This document shows, piece by piece, positions 18,243 to 27,500 of a stretch of DNA of 64,000 nt. The translations under genes were made by a program, and so were the position numbers. The stretch's first letter is position 1, and every line of letters begins with the position of its first letter. This DNA comes from an uncultured Eubacteriaceae bacterium (lineage in GTDB: Bacteria > Bacillota > Clostridia > Lachnospirales > CAG-274), in assembly GCA_947086655.1 (NCBI GenBank), contig CAMTZM010000009.1:1-64000 (forward strand). The letters run 5' to 3'. The notes under the pieces were generated by a model. It saw nothing but the letters and a program-made list of their open reading frames with translations, was not told the DNA's origin and searched no databases.

Positions 18243-18790
18243 TACTGTACCTCCTTTTTTTGTAATAAAATCTTTTTTAGATGTTTTCTGCCCCTTGCGA
18301 GTTTTGTTTTTACAGTAGAAATACATACACACGTAATTTTGGATATTTGAGATATTTTTTCTTCATAGTAATAATACCTTATAAAAATTTCACTGTCTGG
18401 CTCACCAAGTTCTCTGATAAGATTAATAAAAATTTCCTGTTCTTCCTTAGCTTCAAAAAGTTTATCCGGTTCACTGTCAAACGCAGGAATACTTCCATTA
18501 AGTTCATCGCAGACAATAGCCTTTCTAAGTTTATTTTTAGCAAGATTGCGTGCTGTGGCACCTATATATGTACGAATACAGCCTTTATTATTATCAAGAT
18601 TTTCAGAATGATTCCAAAGAGAGATAAATACATCGGATACGACTTCCTCAATGTCTTCCTTTGTCATAACCGAACCTATAACATTATATACAATTACACT
18701 TACATAGGGAGTATATAAATCAATAATATCTTCAAGGCTTCCTCTTTTTTTCTTTTTTATATTTATTAAAAGTTTCTGTTCATCTTTCAA
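18242..18790 (-). CDS. ECF-type RNA polymerase sigma factor, TTG start
   Basis: A GGAGG site is placed eight bases before TTG at 18790. The longer frame from 18856 would put that ribosome site inside the gene, so I use TTG. The 182-residue product has region 2 (LEDIIDLYTPYVSVIVYNVI, IEEVVSDVFISLWNH) and region 4 (ISQISKITCVCISTVKTKLA with RGRKHLKKIL), the usual sigma-70 ECF layout without region 3. It is co-transcribed and translationally coupled to the DUF4179 protein, its likely inhibitor. Regulon unknown. Confidence 0.88.
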   Translation of the reverse strand: MKDEQKLLINIKKKKRGSLEDIIDLYTPYVSVIVYNVIGSVMTKEDIEEVVSDVFISLWNHSENLDNNKGCIRTYIGATARNLAKNKLRKAIVCDELNGSIPAFDSEPDKLFEAKEEQEIFINLIRELGEPDSEIFIRYYYYEEKISQISKITCVCISTVKTKLARGRKHLKKILLQKKEVQ

Positions 18791-19466
18791 ATTATTAAGA
18801 CCTCCTTCCTGTAAAAAAATAACGTTATTTTTTACATCGTACATTATTATATACACAGAAAATAAAAAAATGGTTTCAAATTCAGATAATTATTTTAATT
18901 TTTATATTATTGTTGATAATCGCATAAGGAAAAACTTACAAGTTGAAACAAACGATATTATTCAATGGTGCAAAGCTCGAATCCAAGAAAAAGATGCTAA
19001 AATTGAACGAATTAATAAGAGTTGGTATATATTTAAGATAATTGCAAAATAACTGTAAACGCACATATCTATACAATTATTACGATACATAGAATAAATT
19101 AACAGTTACTATTCTGATAATTCTTAAATTCAGATAAGTATATATTGAAAAACAGGATTCAATGAGATAGGAATACAAAATTGAATTGGGATTAATTTTA
19201 AAGAAACCGATTTGCAAGTTAAAATTATCTTGTAAATCGGCTACTTTATACCTAATTTTCAATTTAGAAATTTTTTTATTATTTATTATAATAAGGAGTT
19301 TCCTGTATTATTGGTATTGGAAATAATAGGGTATTTAATAGAAGTTTCATAATTTTTTACAAACAAAATGTAGAATATTTAGATAAAAGACTAATTTGTA
19401 ATAGATTAGTCTTTTTTTATGTTTTTTAAAATTAAATGTAACTGTAAAAAAATAATTTTTATAGAT
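18791..19466. other. Gene-free stretch between sigma operon and recombinase switch
   Basis: No convincing gene. A 60-codon frame at 18870-19052 lacks a ribosome binding site. A hairpin (CCGATTTGCAAG with CTTGTAAATCGG, one G-U pair) lies at 19207-19240, and a plus-strand terminator at 19385-19415. An AAGGAG motif near 19292 precedes only a 13-codon frame. Confidence 0.5.
19385..19418 (+). terminator. Terminator insulating the recombinase region
   Basis: AAAAGACTAAT and ATTAGTCTTTT form an 11-bp stem with a run of T. No gene ends just before it, so it may act to shield the switch region from upstream transcription. Confidence 0.75.
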
Positions 19467-19495
19467 TTTTCGTAGACTAAATCAATCTACGAAAG
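19467..19495 (+). repeat. Left inverted recombination site (predicted)
   Basis: Its reverse complement reads CTTTCGTAGAT, TGATTTA, GTCTACGAAAA. It matches the right site at 20865-20893 at 27 of 29 bases, in opposite orientation, with an identical 7-base centre. Arm-spacer-arm symmetry of this size is what tyrosine recombinases bind. Confidence 0.75.
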
Positions 19496-19587
19496 TAAAA
19501 ATCAAACGATTTTGTCTGTTTCTTATTGTATCAGTAATTGTTGAGTTTGTCAATAAGTTACAAAAACTTTTTGGAATTTTAGATATT

Positions 19588-19617
19588 TTGTGTAAATTAT
19601 GTGTTTTTTAATATAAT
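19588..19617 (+). promoter_or_regulatory. Promoter inside the predicted invertible segment
   Basis: TTGTGT at 19588-19593 and TATAAT at 19612-19617, spacing 18. It points toward the recombinase gene and, in the present orientation, toward the operon beginning at 20993. Confidence 0.6.
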
Positions 19618-19649
19618 TTAAGAGGCATAAAAGTATAAAATAAATTTTA

Positions 19650-19673
19650 TAGCCGTCAAAAAAATAGTCAGAA
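19650..19673 (+). repeat. Direct repeat, copy 1 (possible arm-type integrase site)
   Basis: TAGCCGTCAA followed by AAAAATAGTCAGAA. It recurs at 20805-20828 with two differences, in the same orientation. It overlaps the region just before the recombinase ribosome binding site; copy 2 lies inside the last codons of the gene. Confidence 0.65.
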
Positions 19674-19687
19674 AGGGGATATTTAGT

Positions 19688-20845
19688 ATGTCTAAAAGAG
19701 GTGAAAATATTTATAAAAGAAAAGATGGAAGATGGGAAGGTCGTTATATAAAAGAAAAAAATGATAAAAAAATACAATATGGATATGTATATGGAAAATC
19801 TTACAAAGAAACAAAAGAAAAACTTTTATTGACTGTTAATAATTTTAAGGAAGAACAAAATATTAAAGAAAAAAGTCAAGAGAATTTTGAAGTTATAGCT
19901 GAAGAATGGCTTGATGTTTTAAAAACACGTTTAAAAAAATCAAGTATTATTAAATACAGTAATATTATAAAGTTATACCTTATTCCAAAGTTTAAAGGAG
20001 AACTTATAAATAGCATTACTGGCAATGACTTATATAATTTTAATTTAGAATTATTATCTTGCGGAGGTATTGAAAGCAAAGGTCTTTCATCAAATACAGT
20101 ATTATCTGTCTTTTCTGTTTTAAAGAGAATTTTTGAGTATGCAAAGAAACAGAGAAAAATTAATATAGAAGGTTTTGAACGCATAGGGATAAAGCAAAGT
20201 TTTACACCTATGCGAATACTTACAATATCAGAGCAAGAAAGGCTTAACGAGTATTTAAACAAAGACTTAACACCTTGCAATTTAGGAATACTTATGTCAA
20301 TGTATTTGGGTTTGAGAATAGGTGAAGTTTGTGCTTTGAAATGGGGAGATATATATCTTGAAGAACATATTGTTTCTGTTAATAAAACGATGCAAAGACT
20401 GCAAATAAAAGATGGTTCAGATAAAAAAACAAAAGTTATAATTACAAAACCTAAAAGCGCAAGTTCTAACAGAAAAATACCTATACCATATAATATATAC
20501 AATATTTTGGTTAATAAGAAAAGAAATGATAACGCATTTTTGCTTACGAACAAGGAAAGTGAATATTTAGAGCCACGCACTATGCAGAACAGGTTCAAAG
20601 CTATTTTAAAAATTTGTAAAATTGATGATGTGAAATTTCACTCGCTTCGGCATACTTTTGCAACTCGCTGTGTGGAATTAGGTTTTGATGCAAAAAGTTT
20701 AAGTGAGATATTAGGACACTCAAGCGTTAATATAACATTGAATAAATATGTACATCCATCAATGGAACTTAAACAAAAAAATATGAATATGCTTTCAGAT
20801 TTATTAGCCGTCAAATTAATAGTCAGAAGTCAGAAAATGCCTTGA
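19688..20845 (+). CDS. Tn916-type tyrosine recombinase/integrase
   Basis: AAAGGGG precedes the ATG. The N-terminus (GENIYKRKDGRWEGRYI) is an AP2-like arm-binding domain, followed by a SAM-like core-binding domain (about 65-165) and the catalytic domain with all expected residues: R in GLRIGEVCAL, K in the hairpin before SSNRKIPIP, HSLRH, GHSSVN and the nucleophile Tyr in LNKYVHPS. The length of 385 is normal. No excisionase or other element genes are nearby. Instead the gene lies alone between two inverted 29-bp palindromic sites, which suggests it inverts its own segment. No clear terminator separates it from the operon at 20993. Confidence 0.93.
   Translation: MSKRGENIYKRKDGRWEGRYIKEKNDKKIQYGYVYGKSYKETKEKLLLTVNNFKEEQNIKEKSQENFEVIAEEWLDVLKTRLKKSSIIKYSNIIKLYLIPKFKGELINSITGNDLYNFNLELLSCGGIESKGLSSNTVLSVFSVLKRIFEYAKKQRKINIEGFERIGIKQSFTPMRILTISEQERLNEYLNKDLTPCNLGILMSMYLGLRIGEVCALKWGDIYLEEHIVSVNKTMQRLQIKDGSDKKTKVIITKPKSASSNRKIPIPYNIYNILVNKKRNDNAFLLTNKESEYLEPRTMQNRFKAILKICKIDDVKFHSLRHTFATRCVELGFDAKSLSEILGHSSVNITLNKYVHPSMELKQKNMNMLSDLLAVKLIVRSQKMP
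20805..20828 (+). repeat. Direct repeat, copy 2 (possible arm-type integrase site)
   Basis: TAGCCGTCAA followed by ATTAATAGTCAGAA matches copy 1 at 22 of 24 bases and lies within the 3' coding end of the recombinase. A further AGTCAGAA unit follows it. Lambda-type recombinases bind such arm sites with their N-terminal domain. Confidence 0.65.
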
Positions 20846-20864
20846 ATAAGCTAAAAAAGAGTAA

Positions 20865-20893
20865 TTTTCGTAGATTGATTTAATCTACGAAAA
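20865..20893 (+). repeat. Right inverted recombination site (predicted)
   Basis: TTTTCGTAGAT, TGATTTA, ATCTACGAAAA: the 11-base arms are perfect inverted repeats and the centre is asymmetric, giving the site a direction. It points opposite to the left site. It could also fold as a hairpin in RNA and slow transcription into the downstream operon. Confidence 0.75.
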
Positions 20894-20992
20894 TTTAAAA
20901 CCAAAAATAAGTATTATATTTAATATATTCTTTTATTTTTAGAAAAATATACGTACCAAAATAAAGAATATTAATAGAGAGGAAGTTTTTAA

Positions 20993-23900
20993 ATGAATTC
21001 TTTTCAAAAAAATATATTGTATTCGGAAAAAATAAATATGGGTACTGCTGTTTCAAATATAGGCGGTATGATAAAGTTTTCTGTTAATATTTTGTATGAA
21101 CAATTTGAGGAAATAATAACAGAAATAATTTATGCAAATAGTGAAATTCGTTTAAGACTTAACAAGCACAATGAATTATATGAACATAAATGTAAAAAAT
21201 ACAATATTAAAAATATTAAAACAAGCGGAGATTGTTTATCTTTAGCAAAAGAATTTATAAAAACTCCTTTTGATATATATGATAATGATTTATTTGAGTT
21301 TGCATTTGTTGAATATAGCAAAGGTAAAGCAGGATTTTTAAAACTTCATCATTTAATAGGAGATGCTGCAAGCATTGTTCTTATATGTAAAGATATAGAA
21401 AAAGGTTATAAGGAACTGATGGCTAATAAAAATTTTGTTTGTAAACATACTAAAACAGTTTATGAACAGTTATCCAATATAAAAATAAAAAAAGCATCCG
21501 AATATTTTGAAAAAAAACTTTATAATGTGCCTGTTTGCAGCTTAAATACATTATCAAATTATAATGCTGATATTAAAAAATTTTCAATAAAATTGCTTCA
21601 TAAAAATATGTATTCTGATTTTTTAACAGCTTTATATATATATCTGTCAGCGGTTACTGATAATAAAAAAATAATAATAGGAAACGTATTAGCAAACAGA
21701 ACAAAAAAAGAATTTGATATGTTTGGAATGTTTGCTAATAATCTGCCATTTGTTATGGAATTTGAAGATAAAGATTTTTTTGAAATATCAAAAAAAATAA
21801 ATAAAGAATTATTTGTGCTTATGAAATATTCGGGATATTCTTTAATGGATTTAAAAAAATATAACAATTTAAAAGGTAATTTATATAATGTTTCAGTTTC
21901 ATATAAAACAAGCAGGTTTTTACCTAAAATAGATATTGGAGAAGTAATAGAAGTTTTTAATGGATATTGCGATTTACCTATAAGAATTTTTGTAGAAGAA
22001 TACAATAATAGGCTTGACTTTTATATTCATTACAGAAATGAATTGTTTTCAAGCATGCAAATTGAAAGTATGGGAAATTGCATAAAGAATATTTTATTGG
22101 AGAGTAAAAAAAATATAAAAATATCAGAAATATCAGTTTTGTCTGAATACGAAGAAAATATTTATAAAAAATTCAATAATACATATAAAAAACATACTTA
22201 TAACGATGTTATAGAATGCTTTAAAGCGCATATTTCTGAAAACAAAACTGTTGTTTTTGAAGACGATTCAATAAATGGGTATGAACTTGATGAAAAAAGC
22301 AATTATATTGCGGCATCTCTTATAAAAAAGTCCGCAAAACTTGTCGGCATAAAAATTGAAAGAAGTATAGAAATGATTATAGCTGTTATAGCAGTTTTAA
22401 AAAGCGGGGCTGCATTTATTATTGTTTCTGACAAAATTTTAGGTGTTTCAGAAAAATGCAATATTATATTAACAAAAGAGGATGTTTTAAATGCCGAAGA
22501 AGATACTTTTGAGATGCCTATATATAATCCTGAAGATACAGCTTATCTTATATATACGTCAGGTTCGTCGGGGAAACCTAAATGTGTTGAAATAAGCCGC
22601 AAATCACTTATAGCAAGACTTGAATGGGCAAATAGAGTATTTGGACTTAACGGCTCTATACTTCAAAAAACAATAAATACATTTGATGTTTCAATATGGG
22701 AAATGCTTTCAGTAATATATGGAGCAAAACTTTGTATTTTAAAACCAGAAGATGAAAAATTTCCAGATAAAATAGCCGAGGCAATAAATAAATATAAAAT
22801 AGAGAAACTTCATTTTGTTCCGTCAATGCTTGATGTATTTATAAGATATGCAAGAAACAACAATCTTAGATTTCCATCTGTTAAAGCTGTATTTTCAAGC
22901 GGAGAAAAACTTGAAACAAATACCGCTGAAAATTTTTGTAAAGTTTTTGATTCAGAACTTTACAATTTATATGGACCGTCAGAATGTACAATAGATGTTT
23001 CATATCATAAATATGAAAAAAATGAAAAAGAAATACCAATAGGAACTCCGGCTGATAATACACAAATTTATATTATAAATTCTTTCGGTAAAATACTTCC
23101 TATTAATGTTTGCGGAGAAATAGTTATAACAGGAGAATTTGTAGGCAAAGGTTATACAAGCGGAAATAAAGGCGGTTTTTGTGTATTTAACGGCAAAAAA
23201 GCCTATAAAACTGGAGATATAGGCAAAATAGGATATGATGGTAATTTATATATTTATGAAAGAAAAGATTTGCAGGTAAAAATAAGAGGTATGAGAGTTG
23301 ATTTATCAGAAATAAAAAACATTGTATTAAATTGCAAAGATGTAACAGATGCCGTAGTTTTAAAAAACGATAATCGTTTAGAGTGTTTTTACAGCGGCAA
23401 TGCTAAAATTGAAGACATAAAAAAATATATGTTTAACAAAATTCCGTATTACTCTATACCGTCAATATTTCAAAATATTGATGAAATACCGGTAACATCA
23501 GCCGGAAAGGCAGATTTAAAAGCATTACTAAAAATTCCTCAAAATAAATCATATGAGAAATTAAACGAAACTGAAAAAATTATTTTTAAATATGTTAAAA
23601 AACATATAAAAGTAAATCCATACGAAAATTTATTTGAAAAAGGTTTAGATTCTTTGACTGTACTTGATATTGTATGTGAACTTGAAGAAAAAGGTCTTAA
23701 TGTTACGTTTGGAAATTTTTACGAAGGATTGTCTGTAAAAGGCATTGCTTCTGTTATTGATAATAAGAACAAAAATTATACAATATGGCTTAAAAATGAA
23801 AACAATAGAAAACTTTTGATTTGTTTTCCATATGCCGGCGGAGAACCTCAATTTTTTTCAAAATTAGCTGAAAAATTAGATTGTGATACGATTGGAGTAT

Positions 23901-24442
23901 ATATATCATCATTTAATGAAAAACAAAGTATTGAGTATATTGCTGAAAAGGTCTTTTATACAGTACCTTTTAAAAAATATGATGACATATATGTATATGG
24001 ACATTGTATAGGCTGTGCTCCGGCAGCAAAATTTTCTGCGATGCTGAATAATAGATTGAAAGGCATAATATTTGCAGCTCCAGCAGTGAAATTAAAAGAC
24101 AAAGATTCTCCTTGGAAAATAGTTCCAAATAACTTGATAAAAAAATTACTTAAAAAAAGTGGAAGCATGAAATTAAATGATAAAGTTATTTCAAATTTCA
24201 GAAAAGATACAGACAGATACTTTAAATTTAAAAATATGAAAATACAAAATATTAACTGTAAAATAGCTGTTATTTTTGGAACAGATGATATTTTTACTAA
24301 AAATACAGAAAAAATAATGAATAGACTAAAAGAAAATTTAATAGGAGAATATCATCAATATTTTATAAAAAACGGCAAACATTTTTTTGCAGAAACTCAT
24401 ATTAATGAGACTGCTGAAATTATTTCTGATTTTATTAAATAA
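20993..24442 (+). CDS. Single-module NRPS (C-A-T-TE), predicted serine-activating
   Basis: GAGAGG precedes the ATG. Condensation domain: His119-His120 and Asp124 in HHLIGDA keep the catalytic HHxxxD (final Gly is Ala). Adenylation domain: YTSGSSGKPK (about 517), FDVSIWEML, LYGPSEC, YKTGD and SAGKADL. Reading pocket positions against EntF gives D-V-W-H-F-S-L-I-D-K, which matches serine codes. Thiolation Ser is in GLDSLT (about 886). The thioesterase has GHCIG, so its nucleophile is Cys1005 rather than Ser, with Asp near 1097 and His1130. The layout equals EntF, which condenses and cyclises acyl-serine. No donor module or phosphopantetheinyl transferase is in the window. First gene of the large operon. 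Confidence 0.88.
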   Translation: MNSFQKNILYSEKINMGTAVSNIGGMIKFSVNILYEQFEEIITEIIYANSEIRLRLNKHNELYEHKCKKYNIKNIKTSGDCLSLAKEFIKTPFDIYDNDLFEFAFVEYSKGKAGFLKLHHLIGDAASIVLICKDIEKGYKELMANKNFVCKHTKTVYEQLSNIKIKKASEYFEKKLYNVPVCSLNTLSNYNADIKKFSIKLLHKNMYSDFLTALYIYLSAVTDNKKIIIGNVLANRTKKEFDMFGMFANNLPFVMEFEDKDFFEISKKINKELFVLMKYSGYSLMDLKKYNNLKGNLYNVSVSYKTSRFLPKIDIGEVIEVFNGYCDLPIRIFVEEYNNRLDFYIHYRNELFSSMQIESMGNCIKNILLESKKNIKISEISVLSEYEENIYKKFNNTYKKHTYNDVIECFKAHISENKTVVFEDDSINGYELDEKSNYIAASLIKKSAKLVGIKIERSIEMIIAVIAVLKSGAAFIIVSDKILGVSEKCNIILTKEDVLNAEEDTFEMPIYNPEDTAYLIYTSGSSGKPKCVEISRKSLIARLEWANRVFGLNGSILQKTINTFDVSIWEMLSVIYGAKLCILKPEDEKFPDKIAEAINKYKIEKLHFVPSMLDVFIRYARNNNLRFPSVKAVFSSGEKLETNTAENFCKVFDSELYNLYGPSECTIDVSYHKYEKNEKEIPIGTPADNTQIYIINSFGKILPINVCGEIVITGEFVGKGYTSGNKGGFCVFNGKKAYKTGDIGKIGYDGNLYIYERKDLQVKIRGMRVDLSEIKNIVLNCKDVTDAVVLKNDNRLECFYSGNAKIEDIKKYMFNKIPYYSIPSIFQNIDEIPVTSAGKADLKALLKIPQNKSYEKLNETEKIIFKYVKKHIKVNPYENLFEKGLDSLTVLDIVCELEEKGLNVTFGNFYEGLSVKGIASVIDNKNKNYTIWLKNENNRKLLICFPYAGGEPQFFSKLAEKLDCDTIGVYISSFNEKQSIEYIAEKVFYTVPFKKYDDIYVYGHCIGCAPAAKFSAMLNNRLKGIIFAAPAVKLKDKDSPWKIVPNNLIKKLLKKSGSMKLNDKVISNFRKDTDRYFKFKNMKIQNINCKIAVIFGTDDIFTKNTEKIMNRLKENLIGEYHQYFIKNGKHFFAETHINETAEIISDFIK

Positions 24443-24504
24443 TTGCGATAATAATTTTCATAATGAAAGTTGTTATATATTTAATTAAATAAGGAGGTTT
24501 ATAA

Positions 24505-27500
24505 ATGAGAGCAAAAAGAATTATCTCGTCAGTTCTTTCGATTGTACTTATGTTTTCGCAATGTATAAATGTTTTTGCTGAAACTTTAGCACAGGAAAAA
24601 GAAAACGATAAAAAGCTTGAAATGCAGCTTCGAGGCAGCGATGAATTTGCAGCTCTTTATCCAAACGGTAAGTTTGATTTCTTGGCGGCAACAATGAATG
24701 CTTCAGAAAATCTTGATTCTGTTGAAATTGCTGTTGTGAGAAAAGGTGGAACAAAAGGTGAGGCTGAGATTGATTTAAAAGCAATTGATGTTTCTGCTAA
24801 GTATGGTGAGGATTATGTTATTAAGGTTGGAGATTCGTTTTTCAAAACTGAACTTTCCGAAAATCCTGAAGCAAAACCATTAATTGAGGCTTATTACGAT
24901 GTTTCAAAAATCAAAGAAGAAACAGAAAAAGAAGACGACATTATTGAAGTAATTGATTCTCAAACTTCTGACACTTCTGTTACGGTAAATTCCGTATTAG
25001 GTGCAAATCCTTTTGAGGGTTTGGAAGAAGAACAAGAAGAATTAACTGAAACAAATCACAGAAAAGGAAGTTTAAAAAATGCAAGAAATGCTTTTACAGG
25101 TGAAATTTCAGAGCGTAAGGATTGGAATGAAACAGATAAAAAAGATACAAGCAATGAAGACGCTCTTTTCATTGCAAATGAATCTATTCAAAATTGGGCT
25201 GACGAAATTCCCGGTGTATCAACTACTCTTAAATTTGCTGATGGGGAATATATGAAAACTATTACCGTTGATATAATAGACGATAATATTTCAGAAAGCG
25301 ATGAACAAATATTATTTGTTATTTCAGAACCTACAAACGGAGTATTAGGCGATGTTTACAAGGCTTATCTTAATATTGAAGACAATGATAAAAAAGAGAT
25401 TCAGAAATATGAAATGTCACAAGATGAAATATCTGTAAGACGAACTGACGGTACTGCTGAAATAAAGATTATAAGAACTGCTGGTATTGAAAAATTCGGT
25501 TCTGTTTATGTTCAGACGGCAGAAATTACAGCAAAACACGATATAGATTATGAAACTTATTCCGAAGAAGTTGTATTTCCTCAAGGAGTAACCGAAAGGA
25601 CAGTTTCAATTCCTATATTAAAAGAAGAATCAAATCAAGATGGACTTCAATTTAAAGTAACACTGGACAAGTCTTCTGAAATTGTAAATTCATCGAAAGC
25701 AGAGACTATTGTTACTCTTAATAACGATAACAAAGAATTTGCTGCTAAAACAAGAGAATTAAGCCTTTTATCTGAAGGCGAGGAATATGAAGAAATAGTC
25801 GGATTTAAGCACGATGAAAATGGATATTATAAAGAAATTTTATTTGATGAGAAAAATTCTGATAAAATATCACGTGATAATGGAAATTCTGATAAAAATC
25901 TTTATAAAAGCAATACAATATACGTTTCCGAATATAATAAAGAGCAAACGTGGACCATAGATAATATTGACCTTACTATGGTTAAACAAGTTTGTGTTGA
26001 ATGGGAAAACTCGACAAACGGTACATATTGGGAAACAAAAAAATGTAAAAAAGTTACCAATAAAGGATATTATACCGACGGCGACAACTGGGTTACATTT
26101 GGTTCTGACGGTGCTAAATTTAGACCTAATTCTTACAGCAATATAAAGTTTGGAAGACAAACAACAAGTATGAATGTTCCCGAAAATTCCAGTGCTAAAA
26201 ATCAGAAAAGCAATATTAAATTTCATACAAAAACATTAGGCAGCAATAAATATTCAAATTTAAGAATACATTCCGTTAGACTATATTATGCACCTTTTAG
26301 CGTAACAGTGGCTTCTAATACATATTCACAGACAGATAACAACACAGCAAAAAATGCTCTTGTTGATATAAAGGAATGGACTATAAGCAGAAACAATTCA
26401 AGTGGTTACAGTTTCGACAGTGTTAACAATACTTCTTATACTATAACAAGAAAGGCTGTAAATGCAGGAAGTTTAAAATTTAGCAATACAAGCAATACAA
26501 AACAAGATTTTTATTACGGCAAAACAATAAGCTTTACTCCTCAGTATAATTTAGATAAAAACAGAGTATATCTTGCCGGAATATTGATATCAAATGGTTC
26601 AAAGGATATTTTGCTTGAGGGAAAGACAAGTATTACTCTTGATAACAGCTTTTTTTCAACTTACAGAGATTATATTACAAAACCGTATTCTTCAAATCCT
26701 TCATTTACTGTTTATCCTGTATATTATCCGAAACCTTGTTTTATATATTTTCCGCAAACCTCTAACGGATATATGGTTTCGCATAATCAAAAAGATAAAA
26801 CTGATATAATGAAAGTTTCAAGACTTGATACGGTTAAACTTCAAGCTGTTGCAAACAGTGGAAAGTTTGTAAGCGGTTTTAAAGTTTATGGTACTGATTC
26901 GACAGGAATTACTACTGATAAAACTTCGACTAACACAAATGTTAAAGAATTTAGAAAATCATATATTAGCACAGCAAATAGAAATTATAAAATTACAACA
27001 AACAACGTAATGTGGAATCAAAATGACCCTTCATATATAACAATTGCTCCTTCTGTAATGTCTATGAAAATTGAACCGTATTATGATAATCCTTATGTTA
27101 CAGTTAAAGCAAATCCTAAAAACAGTAATAAAGATAAAGGAGCAATATATTATATTGACGGAGATAAAAGTGTTAATGGAGATTATAATAATCCTATTGT
27201 TATAAATCCTATGGTAATGGGTAAAGTATATTCTTTTAATTCAGTGTCAGAAGACGGTTATTCAACTAAATGGCAAGATTTTACAGGAGATAAAAATTTT
27301 GATGGAAAATTTGACAAGACCGAAGCTAAAGAACTTGAAAATTACAAAGTTGACCGTTCGGCTGTTGTAGGTTCTACATATAATTATGTACCGGGAAAAT
27401 TTGCGGCTCCTCTTATATATTATGGATTTTATCCTACATACACAAGCGGTGATAAAGGTACAATTGAGGGAATTTTGAGACTTGTTCAAAAGCCTGTATT

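Noticed and set aside
18870-19052. 60-codon plus-strand frame after the sigma-factor promoter region
   Set aside because: No ribosome binding site and no recognisable motif; possible but not supportable.
19876-20598. 240-codon minus-strand open frame inside the recombinase gene
   Set aside because: It is the antisense shadow of a well-supported integrase, has no ribosome site and is Leu/Ser/Phe low-complexity.
19688-20845. Ordinary integrated prophage or conjugative element carrying the integrase
   Set aside because: No excisionase, replication, mobilisation or phage genes are adjacent; the matching sites are inverted and only 1.4 kb apart around the gene itself.
20993-24442. Siderophore (enterobactin-like) locus, because of the EntF-like layout
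   Set aside because: No aryl-acid genes, ferric uptake genes or iron-box-like site are seen nearby; the following genes point to peptide export. It remains possible only if partners lie elsewhere.
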